From Bacteroidales bacterium (GTDB taxonomy: Bacteria; Bacteroidota; Bacteroidia; Bacteroidales; UBA10428): 38,417 nt of DNA. Under the pieces are notes generated by a model, which was not told the DNA's origin, made no database searches, and worked only from the letters and a program-made list of their open reading frames with translations. The DNA is taken from contig JAFGGU010000104.1 in assembly GCA_016930375.1 (NCBI GenBank), forward strand, positions 1 through 38,417, written 5' to 3'. The position numbers and the translations under genes are program-made. This document shows, one piece after another, positions 6,620-15,626 of this stretch. Each line of letters begins with the position of its first letter. Within the stretch, counting starts at the first letter, position 1.

Positions 6620-9034
6620 ATGCTGCAAACAAAAAACGTAAAACCGGTAACTGAAAGAATATCCCTTTTAAGGGAAAAAGTAATAAGCACACGGCCATCC
6701 ATTTGTACGGAAAGGGCCAGGTTTTACACCGAGGCTTACCGGGAGCATGAAGATCAGCCGGTCATTATCAAACGTGCCTTCGCCCTTGAGAAAACCCTGA
6801 AGGGCATGACCATCTTTATCGATGAAGGTGAACTTATTGTTGGCAATCAATCCTCACGGCACAGGGCTGCGCCCATCTTTCCGGAATATGCCGTGGACTG
6901 GCTCCCCAGGGAGATGAACGAGCTGGATAAACGCCCCGGTGATGCTTTTTATATCACTGAAGATCATAAGAAAGAGCTTGTCGAAATAGCAGCCTGGTGG
7001 AAGGGCAAGGTATTGTACGATAAGGGCAGGGCCTTAATGTCCCGGGAATTGCGAGATCTGCAGGATTCCGCCATAATCAAGGCCACCGGGAATCTCACCT
7101 CCGGAGACGCCCATATTGCCGTAGATTTTTTCAAGATCTTATCCGTAGGACTCAATGGCTACCTGAAAGAAATAAAACAATACCACCAAAGGATAAAAAG
7201 ATACGAGCAGGAGGGGATCCGGAAGGATAATTTCTATACGGCTCTCACTATTAGCATCCGGGCTTTCCAGGAATTCATCAGGCGGTATCAGCGACTGGCG
7301 CTTTCGATGAGCACGAAGGAAGCCAATTGGGAAAGGCAAAACGAACTGCTTGTCATCAGCAAAAACTGCGAAGCAATTGCCGGTCATGGACCCGAAAATT
7401 TTTACCAGGCCCTGCAGCTTGTATACTTTGTTCAGCTGGTATTGCAGATTGAGAGCAACGGTCATTCCGTCTCCCTGGGAAGAATGGATCAGTACCTTTA
7501 CCCCTTTTACATCAACGATCTCAGGAGGGAAATGATCACCGAGGAATTTGCTTCTGAGCTGCTCGAAAACACCTGGATCAAACTTCTTACAATCAACAAA
7601 ATTCGCCCCTGGTCACACACCCAGTTCTCTGCCGGCGGACCGTTGTACCAGAATGTAACCATTGGCGGACAAAAACCCGACGGATCAGATGCCGTGAATG
7701 AACTGAGCTTCCTTATTCTGGATTCGGTAGGAAAAATGAGGCTCACCCAGCCCAATCTTTCGGTGAGGTTTCATAAAAACATCAGTGACACTTTTATGAT
7801 GGCCTGCATCAGGGTCATTGAAATGGGATTTGGCATGCCTGCCTTTAACAATGATGAGATTGTAATACCTGAACTGATAAAGCTGGGCGTTGAAAAGAAT
7901 GACGCATGCAATTATTCAGCCATCGGATGTATTGAGATTGCAGTTCCGGGAAAATGGGGATACCGCTGCACAGGAATGAGCTTCCTCAACATGATGCGCG
8001 TTTTCCTCGTCACACTATATGACGGACTGGACAAATCTTCCGGCAACACATTTTATAAAGGTACCGGCAACTTCATTGATTTTAGATCCTTCGAAGACCT
8101 GTTCAAAGCCTGGCAGCATCAGATCAAATATTACACCCGGAAGACCGTGGAAATAGACACTGCAGTGGATACTGCCATCGAGGAAAATGTACCGGATATT
8201 CTGTGCTCTGCTTTTGTGGACAATTGCATCAGCAAGGGGAAGACCATTAAGGAGGGAGGTTCGAAGTACGATTTTGTGTCAGGCCTTCAGGTGGGCATTG
8301 CCAACCTCGGGAATTCTATGGCTGCCATTAAAAAACTGGTTTTTGAAGAGAAAAGGATTACAAAAGAGCAGCTTATTCAAGCCATAGAGAACAATTTTGA
8401 GGGAACAGAAGGAGAAAAGACCCGGCAACTGCTGCTCAATTTCGCCCCCAAGTACGGTAATGACGATGACTACGTAGACCTTTTGTTAAGGGATGCTTAC
8501 ATGGAATTCATCCGGGAACTCGAACAATACCATACCACACGATACAACAGGGGACCCAAAGGATGCAGGTATTATGCAGGCACGTCGAGTATTTCGGCCA
8601 ATGTTCCCAACGGGGCCGTTGTACCTGCAACCCCCGATGGCAGGAAGGCTTATACACCGGTAGCCGAAGGAAGTTCTCCCGCCTCCGGAACCGATGTGTT
8701 GGGACCTACGGCTGTTTTCAAATCAGTTTCCAAACTTCCCACCCATAAGATCATGGGCGGTGTTTTGCTGAATCAGAAGCTTTCTCCATCCACCATTCAG
8801 AACGATTCTGACAAGAAGAAACTCATTTCCCTGTTGCGGACTTTTTTCGCTGACCTGAAAGGGTGGCATGTTCAATACAACATTGTTTCGAGAGAAACCT
8901 TGCTGGCTGCCAAAAAAGAGCCCGAAAAATACCGTGATCTCATTGTGAGGGTAGCCGGTTATTGCGCCTTTTTTACTACCTTGTCACCTGAAACGCAGGA
9001 TGATATTATCGCGCGTACTGAACAGTCACTCTAA
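6620..9034 (+). CDS. ybiW: YbiW-family glycyl radical enzyme
   Basis: The protein has 804 residues. The reading frame is open upstream, but the ATG at 6620 is preceded by GGAGG at 6610-6614 and gives an N terminus aligning with the family. The catalytic thiyl cysteine is Cys437 in GCIE, within AIGCIEIAVPGKWGYRC. The radical-bearing glycine is Gly780 in RVAGYCAFF near the C terminus. From memory the sequence is close to E. coli YbiW along its length (ESNGHSVSLGRMDQYLYP, RCTGMSFLN, DPGRK-type loop ATPDGRKA). Once annotated as formate acetyltransferase 3, this group is not pyruvate formate-lyase. To my recollection it has been reported to dehydrate and open 1,5-anhydroglucitol 6-phosphate. Substrate here is inference, though a sugar kinase follows immediately. 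Confidence 0.93.
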   Translation: MLQTKNVKPVTERISLLREKVISTRPSICTERARFYTEAYREHEDQPVIIKRAFALEKTLKGMTIFIDEGELIVGNQSSRHRAAPIFPEYAVDWLPREMNELDKRPGDAFYITEDHKKELVEIAAWWKGKVLYDKGRALMSRELRDLQDSAIIKATGNLTSGDAHIAVDFFKILSVGLNGYLKEIKQYHQRIKRYEQEGIRKDNFYTALTISIRAFQEFIRRYQRLALSMSTKEANWERQNELLVISKNCEAIAGHGPENFYQALQLVYFVQLVLQIESNGHSVSLGRMDQYLYPFYINDLRREMITEEFASELLENTWIKLLTINKIRPWSHTQFSAGGPLYQNVTIGGQKPDGSDAVNELSFLILDSVGKMRLTQPNLSVRFHKNISDTFMMACIRVIEMGFGMPAFNNDEIVIPELIKLGVEKNDACNYSAIGCIEIAVPGKWGYRCTGMSFLNMMRVFLVTLYDGLDKSSGNTFYKGTGNFIDFRSFEDLFKAWQHQIKYYTRKTVEIDTAVDTAIEENVPDILCSAFVDNCISKGKTIKEGGSKYDFVSGLQVGIANLGNSMAAIKKLVFEEKRITKEQLIQAIENNFEGTEGEKTRQLLLNFAPKYGNDDDYVDLLLRDAYMEFIRELEQYHTTRYNRGPKGCRYYAGTSSISANVPNGAVVPATPDGRKAYTPVAEGSSPASGTDVLGPTAVFKSVSKLPTHKIMGGVLLNQKLSPSTIQNDSDKKKLISLLRTFFADLKGWHVQYNIVSRETLLAAKKEPEKYRDLIVRVAGYCAFFTTLSPETQDDIIARTEQSL

Positions 9035-9043
9035 CCCCATCCC

Positions 9044-10009
9044 ATGAAAAAGATTTTATGCGGTGTTGACATCGGAGGCACCAAATTATCCACAACCCTG
9101 GTCCGTATGGACGGAAGCATCCTGGATAAATGCATTGACTGCGACCATGTTGACAAGCCGGAGAAAGAACTTGTCAGCCAGATTGAAGGCAATATCAGAA
9201 GGCTGCTGCGCAACAACAATTTGCAGGAATTGGATCTGCTGGGAATTGGTATTGGCTGCGCCGGGCATATCAGGTTCAATGACGGCGTGATCATCACGAC
9301 TTCCAACCTGAAAGGCTTTAAGAATTATCCCCTTCGTAACGCCGTGCAGGAACGTTTCAGTGTTCCGGTGATCCTCGACAATGATGCAAACGCCCAGGCC
9401 TTCGGGGAATTCAAATTTGGCGCAGGAAAAGGATATGATAGCATGGTGTTTCTCACCATCAGCACAGGAATAGGCGCCGGGATCATCATCAACAACAGAC
9501 TATACAGGGGATTGACGGGTACTGCAGGAGAGTTCGGACACACCATTGTGAGTCCCGACAGTGAACTCACCTGCACCTGTGGCAACCGCGGCTGTTTAAT
9601 GGCCGTAGCTTGCGGAATGGCACTGCCGCATCTGTTCAAACAGAAAATCAGGGAGGGTAAAGTCTCCAGGCTTGATCTGCCGCCAGACTTTGATTATAAC
9701 AAAGTGGACGGCAAGCTGCTGAAACAGGGACTTGACCTGGATGACCCGGTTTCAAAAGAGATCATACTCGACAGCGCGTATTTTGTCGGGATCGGAATCT
9801 ATAATATCTTTCAGGCGCTGAATCCTCCTTTGATCGTTCTTGGGGGTGGACTTCTCAGCTGGGGCGATTTCTACCTTGCGCAAATCAAAAAAACATTCTA
9901 CGAATACGCTAGGGACATGATCTTCGATCCCTTTGAGATTGCGGTTTCCCGCATTGGACCTGATGTGGGCGTTATCGGCGCCGCATCCTTAGCTCTTGAA
10001 CTATGCTGA
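9044..10009 (+). CDS. ROK-family sugar kinase with altered zinc/sugar motif
   Basis: This 321-residue ROK kinase contains the phosphate loop DIGGTKL (about 8-14), catalytic LDNDANA (about 111-117), TGIGAGI, and EFGHT with the zinc-ligating His. The zinc loop CTCGNRGC is intact. The residue that is normally Glu after GCL is Met here (GCLMA instead of GCLEA). In ROK hexokinases that Glu helps hold the sugar near its anomeric hydroxyl, so the usual substrate may be changed. It starts 9 bases after the glycyl radical enzyme and overlaps the DeoR gene by 7 bases, so it belongs to the same operon. The expected product is a 6-phosphorylated substrate for the radical enzyme (inference). A purely regulatory ROK role is unlikely because there is no N-terminal HTH. 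Confidence 0.9.
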   Translation: MKKILCGVDIGGTKLSTTLVRMDGSILDKCIDCDHVDKPEKELVSQIEGNIRRLLRNNNLQELDLLGIGIGCAGHIRFNDGVIITTSNLKGFKNYPLRNAVQERFSVPVILDNDANAQAFGEFKFGAGKGYDSMVFLTISTGIGAGIIINNRLYRGLTGTAGEFGHTIVSPDSELTCTCGNRGCLMAVACGMALPHLFKQKIREGKVSRLDLPPDFDYNKVDGKLLKQGLDLDDPVSKEIILDSAYFVGIGIYNIFQALNPPLIVLGGGLLSWGDFYLAQIKKTFYEYARDMIFDPFEIAVSRIGPDVGVIGAASLALELC

Positions 10010-10746
10010 ATGAACGGCAAAGCAAGATTTTGCAGCTGCTTGACAGGGACAGTCAGACCTCTGTCAGGGAACTTGCTGTTCTGCTCGGTGTTTCCTCAGT
10101 AACCATCAGGCAGGATCTGAACTTTCTTGAGGGTGAAGGACTTTTAAAACGGATCCATGGCGGAGCCGTTATGAAAGACGCAGATGACATCGCCAACCGA
10201 CTGGGAATCAATTACGAAAAGAAACTCCGAATAGCCAGAAAGGTAGCTACCTATATCCATGACGGGGAAACCATCCTGATCGAATCGGGTTCAACAAATG
10301 CCTTGCTGGCCAGGGAACTCCTGAAAAAGAACGTGACTATCATTACAACCAATGTATATATTGCCCGGCAATTCCGGAAAAAGGAACAGGCCCGGATCAT
10401 TTTACTGGGGGGAATGTACCAGCACGAAAGCGAAAGCCTGGTAGGTAAAATTACCAGGTACTGCATTGATCAGATCAACTACGATAAGGCATTTATTGGT
10501 GTTGACGGATACACCTCCAAAACCGGGTTTACTTTGCGGGATCTTTTCAGAGCTGACATTTCCAGCTATATTATTAAGAAATCCAAAGAGGTTTTCGTTG
10601 TTACCGATTCCAGCAAATTCGGTAAAAGCGAGCTAACCAATATCTGTAATGCCTGCGACATCCACCATGTGGCAACTGACAGTGACCTGGATAAACAGTT
10701 CATCAGGGAATTCAGGCAGGCCGGGATTGATCTGATACTGGCGTGA
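10003..10746 (+). CDS. DeoR-family transcriptional repressor
   Basis: The protein has 247 residues. The N-terminal DeoR-type winged helix (about 1-57) reads MLNERQSKILQLL, then SVTIRQDLNFLEGEGLLKR and IHGGAV, the family hallmark. The C-terminal DeoRC effector domain (about 75-235) has DGETILIESGSTN and FIGVDGY, which bind phosphorylated sugars in relatives. The start overlaps the kinase stop as ATGCTGA, indicating translational coupling. As the last gene of the operon it most likely represses it through the tandem TTTCATATGAAA palindromes at 5609-5648. The expected inducer is a sugar phosphate made by the pathway (inference). Confidence 0.92.
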   Translation: MLNERQSKILQLLDRDSQTSVRELAVLLGVSSVTIRQDLNFLEGEGLLKRIHGGAVMKDADDIANRLGINYEKKLRIARKVATYIHDGETILIESGSTNALLARELLKKNVTIITTNVYIARQFRKKEQARIILLGGMYQHESESLVGKITRYCIDQINYDKAFIGVDGYTSKTGFTLRDLFRADISSYIIKKSKEVFVVTDSSKFGKSELTNICNACDIHHVATDSDLDKQFIREFRQAGIDLILA

Positions 10747-10752
10747 ATCTGA

Positions 10753-13167
10753 CTATTCAATATTTAACTCAATGACTGCCTTCTCAAGCCAGGGTGCTTC
10801 CAGAATCACTTTGGCAGGACCTTTCTCCCCGGTGGCCTGCACATAGGCAATCATTTTCCCCTGGTAAACTCTTTGCCTGTCATCGGTATAGTCACCCATG
10901 TCGGTCGGGTTGCTTGCTTCAAGCCCCAACAGTTCAACAGGACCATCCGTGGAACATACAATTTCATCATCCGCCAGTAATACCGGTTTTCCATCCTGAT
11001 CAACAATTTGAATTTCAATTTGCGCTACTCCTTTATCCGCCGGGATCACAGGATTAACAGCAACCGCCCTGATGGCATAGGCTCGTTTACTGGTTTCAAT
11101 GGAATACCGCGCAGCTTCCTGACCGGAGTTGTAACCAATAACTTCCAGTTTTCCGGGTTGGAAGGGAAGATTCCAGGCGATAACGCCGGTCTTATCATTA
11201 TAATCCATTACGGTACCCACTTTTTGTCCGTTCAACAAAAGCTGCGCCTGCCGGCAATTGGTAAAACATACAACCTGCATGGAATCGCCAATCTGATAAT
11301 TCCACAGAGGAGGAGCATCGTAGACAGAATTCCTGGCACCGGCATGTTTCCGAAAGGTTCCCATATAAATCATGGGCTTATCGGACCATAAACTTTCGCG
11401 AAACCAGGCGCGGGGTTTTTTAAATCCGGCCAGGTCGAGCAAACCGGAGGTAAAGCCGCGTGATGGCCATGGGTGCGATTCCCCCAGGTAATCAATTCCG
11501 GTCCAAAGAAACTGGCCAAAGATATATTCATTGTCACGAACAGCTTTCCAGGCTTCCATGGAATGTCCGTTTTCACTGCCGTACAATATTCTTTCGGGGT
11601 ATTTCGCATGATCCATGGCGTACCTGTTTTCAGTGTAATTATAACCGACAACGTCGAGTGCCCCGGGGTATTCCGTTTCATTCGACATTACAGGTCCTGC
11701 CAAACCTGCCGTAACAGGCCTGGAAGCATCGTATTTTCTCACCACGGCAGCCAGACGTTGGGCAATGGCGCCGAGTCTCTCTGCATTGGGCTGGTCCGGC
11801 AGATACCCTGCTGTATGCTGTTGCTGGATCCCTTCCTGATTGAGAATCGGATGTGAATACGGATCATTCGGATAATCCACCTCATTGCCAATGCTCCACA
11901 TGAAAACGGAAGGATGGTTCCTGTCGCGCAGGATCATATCGCGCAGATCGGTTTCCGACCATTCTTCAAAGAACTCCGAAGGTCCTTCAAATCCCGGAGT
12001 TCCCACATTCCATCCTTCAATCCATTTCTTTTTCGGAAATTCCCATTCGTCAAAGGCTTCATTTAAAACCAGCAATCCAAGCTTATCACATAAGTCATAT
12101 AAAACAGGAGCCTGGGGATTATGACTGGTGCGGATGGCGTTGCAACCCAGGGATTTTAAAGCAAGCAAACGGCGTTCCCATACTTCCCGGGGTACTGCAG
12201 AGCCAAGGCAACCCGCATCGTGGTGCAGGCACACACCTTTTACCTTCATGGGTTTGCCATTGATTGAAAAACCCTTGTTTGCATCAAAACCAAACTCGCG
12301 GATGCCAACCGCAACCTGAGCCTTATCCATCAATTTTCCACCCAGGTAAACCTGGGTTTTCAGTTCATATAAATAGGGATCCGCCAATGACCATAAAGCG
12401 GGTCGGCTGGCTTTGACAGCCTGGTTCAATATTTTTTTGTCCCCTGCCGGCAGGATGATTTTTGCCGTGGATTTTGCAACGGCGTTTTGTCTCTTGTCCA
12501 CCAGTTGCTGAACAACAGTTACAGTGACCTGCTGACCGGTTGAGTTCATCAATGAAGTCTGAACCTCAACAATGGCCTGTTTAGCTGTTAATTCCCCGAT
12601 GGTGTAAGAAACTCCCCAGGGTTCTATATGTATGGGATCTGCATAAACAAGATATACATCACGATAGATGCCCGATCCGGTATACCAGCGTGAATCTGCG
12701 GATTTGCTGTGATCAACCCTGACTGCAATAAGATTGTTTTCACCGAATTTCACAAAGGGTGTAATTTCGTACCAGTATGAAGTATAACCATTGGGTCGCA
12801 TACCCAGGGATTTTCCATTGATAAAAACTTCACCATCGCGGTATACACCCTCAAAATAAATGTAGACTTTTTGTGAATTCCGGTTCATCGGAATATTGAC
12901 AACTTTTCTGTACCAGGCCAAACCTCCCGGAAGATAACCTGTTGCGCTTGCCAGGTTCGGACTGAGGGGTCCTTCAACACTCCAGTCGTGCGGTAAATCA
13001 ACCGAGCGCCATTTGACGTCATTAAAATCCGGCAGCTCCGCACCCCGGATATCTCCTTTTTGAAATTTCCAATTAGCATTGATTTTTACCGGTTCTCCAA
13101 AGGAGAGCTGTCCAAAAACCGTCATTATGGAACAGTGCCACATCAAAATGCAAATTGCAGTTCTCAT
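10753..13167 (-). CDS. secreted glycoside hydrolase family 2 enzyme (beta-galactosidase-like)
   Basis: This 804-residue GH2 enzyme has an N-terminal signal peptide (about 1-20, ending near VFGQ). Domains in order are a sugar-binding jelly roll (about 35-180; RDGEVFINGKSLG, SRWYTGSGIYRDV), an immunoglobulin-like domain (about 190-295), a TIM barrel (about 300-600), a DUF4982-like module (about 610-695), and a C-terminal beta domain (about 700-804). The acid/base is Glu429 in WSIGNEVD and the probable nucleophile is Glu532 in YGSENGHS; NAIRTSHNP precedes. It probably removes terminal beta-galactosides or related sugars in the periplasm; exact specificity cannot be read. It converges on the DeoR gene with 6 bases between stops and lies outside that operon. 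A weak -7-like TATCTTTA is at 13191-13198. Confidence 0.9.
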   Translation of the reverse strand: MRTAICILMWHCSIMTVFGQLSFGEPVKINANWKFQKGDIRGAELPDFNDVKWRSVDLPHDWSVEGPLSPNLASATGYLPGGLAWYRKVVNIPMNRNSQKVYIYFEGVYRDGEVFINGKSLGMRPNGYTSYWYEITPFVKFGENNLIAVRVDHSKSADSRWYTGSGIYRDVYLVYADPIHIEPWGVSYTIGELTAKQAIVEVQTSLMNSTGQQVTVTVVQQLVDKRQNAVAKSTAKIILPAGDKKILNQAVKASRPALWSLADPYLYELKTQVYLGGKLMDKAQVAVGIREFGFDANKGFSINGKPMKVKGVCLHHDAGCLGSAVPREVWERRLLALKSLGCNAIRTSHNPQAPVLYDLCDKLGLLVLNEAFDEWEFPKKKWIEGWNVGTPGFEGPSEFFEEWSETDLRDMILRDRNHPSVFMWSIGNEVDYPNDPYSHPILNQEGIQQQHTAGYLPDQPNAERLGAIAQRLAAVVRKYDASRPVTAGLAGPVMSNETEYPGALDVVGYNYTENRYAMDHAKYPERILYGSENGHSMEAWKAVRDNEYIFGQFLWTGIDYLGESHPWPSRGFTSGLLDLAGFKKPRAWFRESLWSDKPMIYMGTFRKHAGARNSVYDAPPLWNYQIGDSMQVVCFTNCRQAQLLLNGQKVGTVMDYNDKTGVIAWNLPFQPGKLEVIGYNSGQEAARYSIETSKRAYAIRAVAVNPVIPADKGVAQIEIQIVDQDGKPVLLADDEIVCSTDGPVELLGLEASNPTDMGDYTDDRQRVYQGKMIAYVQATGEKGPAKVILEAPWLEKAVIELNIE

Positions 13168-13301
13168 GATTATGCGATTTATGATGTCAATAAAGATAGC
13201 AGAATTTTGAAACGAGTAATAAGATTATATTTCGTATATTAGCATATTATTATCCTATACATAATTACAACTTTGGGAATAACAAAAACACGCTTGAATT
13301 T

Positions 13302-14447
13302 ATGAACCAAAGTCTCTCTGAGAATAAACTGCAGATACCGGATCATCTGCACCCCGATCTGATAGCAGATTTTAAGAATATTGAAAGTCTGGATCACATC
13401 CAGACCATTCTGAATTCGATATCAAATATCACCGCCGTCGTCAACAAGCAAAAAAAGGTCATTGTTTCGAATGAGCATTTGGTGAAAACTGTCGGGCTGC
13501 AAAGTCTTGACGAAATCATCGGACATCGTCCGGGAGAATTCTTTCATTGTATCCACGTCACCAATGGAGGTACGTGCACTGCAACAGACAACTGCAGATT
13601 TTGCGGCATCAACCAGACCATTCATGAATCGCAGAAACAGAATAAAAGGATTTCCGGTGAATGCAGAATTACAACCCGCGCTGATGGCAGACTTATGTCG
13701 TATGACTTCCGGGTTACCTGTGTTCCCCTTCTCTTTAACGGAGAACATTATACATTACTGAACCTGCTGGATATCAGCAGCGAGAAGAGGAATGAAATGC
13801 TGGAAAAAGTGTTTTTTCATGATCTTTTGAACCGGCTGGGGGGATTTGATGGTATCATCAAGATCATTAAATCGGAAAATAAGCAGCCGGAACTGGATGA
13901 ATTCATTGATCTGCTGAATACGATCGGCGAACTGACCATTGAGGATATCCAGACGCAAAGGATGCTGAGGGCGGCTGAAAATGCCGATCTGATATTGAAT
14001 ATCCGGAATTACTCATCTTCTGAAATTATTGAATCCGTCCGCAAACAAATATCCTACCATCCCAGCGCGCAAAATAAGAAGATTGTTGTTTGTTCGGATT
14101 GTGAAGAGTTCATCTTTAAAACAGATGGCACCCTGTTGAAAAGAATACTTTTGAACATGGTTAAGAATGCCGCTGAAGCTACACAGGAAGGCGAATCCAT
14201 TGAACTGATCTCTACTGAAAGACCTGAAACGGTAGTATTCAGTGTCCGCAATGCAGGGGTTATACCGGATGACATCCGCTTGCAGATCTTTCAGCGATCC
14301 TTTTCCACAAAAGGTCCCGGCAGAGGACTTGGCACATACAGCATGAAACTATTCGGCGAAAACTACCTCAGAGGCAAGGTATACTTTACCTCTGAGGTTA
14401 GAGAAGGAACCGTTTTCACGGTTGAACTGCCAGCGCAAGCAACTTAA
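13302..14447 (+). CDS. orphan PAS histidine kinase with a cysteine cluster
   Basis: This 381-residue soluble sensor kinase has a PAS domain (about 35-160) containing Cys83, Cys92, Cys98 and Cys101 (C-x8-C-x5-C-x2-C). Such an arrangement could hold a metal ion or iron-sulfur cluster (inference). His173 in [11 protein letters not shown] is the likely phosphoacceptor. The catalytic domain (about 265-378) has the N box NMVKNAAEA, and [12 protein letters not shown]. There is no membrane segment, so the signal is cytoplasmic, perhaps redox. No response regulator is adjacent. Its stop overlaps that of the convergent methyltransferase by 4 bases. Confidence 0.85.
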   Translation: MNQSLSENKLQIPDHLHPDLIADFKNIESLDHIQTILNSISNITAVVNKQKKVIVSNEHLVKTVGLQSLDEIIGHRPGEFFHCIHVTNGGTCTATDNCRFCGINQTIHESQKQNKRISGECRITTRADGRLMSYDFRVTCVPLLFNGEHYTLLNLLDISSEKRNEMLEKVFFHDLLNRLGGFDGIIKIIKSENKQPELDEFIDLLNTIGELTIEDIQTQRMLRAAENADLILNIRNYSSSEIIESVRKQISYHPSAQNKKIVVCSDCEEFIFKTDGTLLKRILLNMVKNAAEATQEGESIELISTERPETVVFSVRNAGVIPDDIRLQIFQRSFSTKGPGRGLGTYSMKLFGENYLRGKVYFTSEVREGTVFTVELPAQAT

Positions 14448-15217
14448 ATCTTCCTCCCGATATAGAACACATAGCCGTAATACTCTTTATACCTGTAATA
14501 CAATTGAGTCTCATGCCGTTCAAATGCTATGAACTCTTCAGCGGTTACATTTCCGGCATGTTTCTTAAGAAAGGCCTCCTGTGCCCTGGCCTGTGGAGCA
14601 AAGAAGTGCTCTGTCCAGCAGTTCTCCGGCAGCATAAAGGTCGCAACAGGAATATATCCGGCTTTTTGTATCTGGTTGACCTTGTTGGGAATAGTGTCTA
14701 TCCCGGGATAAACAGACTGCCAAAACTCATCAATTTCGGCAGGCCGTTTTTCAGTAAACCATGATGCTTCTGAAACGGCAATATAGCCTCCTGTTTTCAG
14801 GAATTTCCTCCATTCATTCAGACCCCGTTCAAAACCGATATTATAGATCGCCCCTTCCGACCAGATCAGGTCCAATTCTTCATCCTGAAAATGAAGGTTG
14901 TCCATCGAATCAACGATGCCTTTCATTCTATCCTGAAAATTCAGTTTAGCGGCATTGAGGTTGAACAGGTCAATAAAAGCCGGAAACAGGTCGATTCCCG
15001 TAATTTGTCCCGGTGCATGTTGCGCCAGCACCATGGTCTGACCGCCCGTTCCGCAACCAATATCGGCAATCCGGGATTCATCGGTAAGATTATCGATAAA
15101 GCTCAAGGCTTTAACGGTTATTTCAGGACTACCGGGTCCCTGTCGCTCCAGGCTTGAATAATATTCACAGATTAAATTGAAATCGAATTCGTGAATTGAT
15201 TTAATTTCGTTACTCAT
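14444..15217 (-). CDS. class I SAM-dependent methyltransferase
   Basis: The protein has 257 residues. A Rossmann methyltransferase core is visible: SAM-binding motif [13 protein letters not shown], the acidic residue in [10 protein letters not shown], and [14 protein letters not shown] followed by [15 protein letters not shown]. It belongs to the broad UbiE/Methyltransf_11 group of small-molecule methyltransferases with no predictable acceptor. I start at ATG 15217, giving [13 protein letters not shown]; the frame is open further upstream, but the additional residues are lysine-rich and unlike the family. It is probably monocistronic and converges on the PAS kinase gene. Confidence 0.85.
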   Translation of the reverse strand: MSNEIKSIHEFDFNLICEYYSSLERQGPGSPEITVKALSFIDNLTDESRIADIGCGTGGQTMVLAQHAPGQITGIDLFPAFIDLFNLNAAKLNFQDRMKGIVDSMDNLHFQDEELDLIWSEGAIYNIGFERGLNEWRKFLKTGGYIAVSEASWFTEKRPAEIDEFWQSVYPGIDTIPNKVNQIQKAGYIPVATFMLPENCWTEHFFAPQARAQEAFLKKHAGNVTAEEFIAFERHETQLYYRYKEYYGYVFYIGRKI

Positions 15218-15349
15218 GATGTTTATTTTTTTTTGTTTTGTTGAAACCAAAGCATTAGAATACAATATGTATTTTGCCAGGCTTATTTTGTTATTATTAA
15301 ATAGAAAGTAAAAATCTCCGGCAAGAAATTGCCTGGGTTAAATTAGGGG

Positions 15350-15378
15350 ATAACCTTGGGTGGATCACCCAGGGTTAT
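15350..15378. repeat. solitary REP-like hairpin
   Basis: A 12-bp stem with one G-T mismatch, ATAACCTTGGGT / ACCCAGGGTTAT, encloses the loop GGATC. It resembles the middle unit of the composite element at 38176-38375, where a CCGTGGGTGG hairpin is also flanked by TAA and TTA. It lies in the 409-bp gap 15218-15626, which otherwise holds only the 15493-15557 repeat and no gene. It has no T-run suited to a terminator. Confidence 0.55.
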
Positions 15379-15492
15379 TTACTTCACCAAATCCGAAGAA
15401 AATTTAAACATCCAAAGTTTTTAGACCTGACAAAGGTAGAATTTTTTTTTAAATAGCGTTGATTACCCTATCAATCATTATGCAATTACGAG

Positions 15493-15557
15493 TACACTAT
15501 GCTCATTATAAAATAATTGTTAATTTTATTATAGTGTAATAAGGCAGCATGTTTTTG
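15493..15557. repeat. dispersed intergenic repeat, copy 1
   Basis: About 65 bp are shared with 17618-17681. The first 26 bases (TACACTATGCTCATT then TAAAATAATT) match 25 of 26, and ATGTTTTTG recurs 55-56 bases downstream in both copies. In this copy ACACTAT (15494-15500) and ATAGTGT (15531-15537) form an inverted repeat. It lies 70 bp upstream of the isochorismatase-like gene. Confidence 0.6.
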
Positions 15558-15626
15558 CAGATATGTTAAGAGTGCTGTACGTCAACCTATTAAATCAGAA
15601 ATAAAAACAAGTTGAAATAAAAAAGA

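Noticed and set aside
6620..9034. Annotation of the glycyl radical enzyme as pyruvate formate-lyase
   Set aside because: The active-site motif is GCIE with a single key cysteine, not the adjacent Cys-Cys pair of pyruvate formate-lyase, and the activase has the insert typical of dehydratase-type systems.
13302..15217. Sensor kinase and methyltransferase as one signalling unit
   Set aside because: The genes converge, overlapping by only 4 bases at their stops, and share no promoter or obvious functional link.
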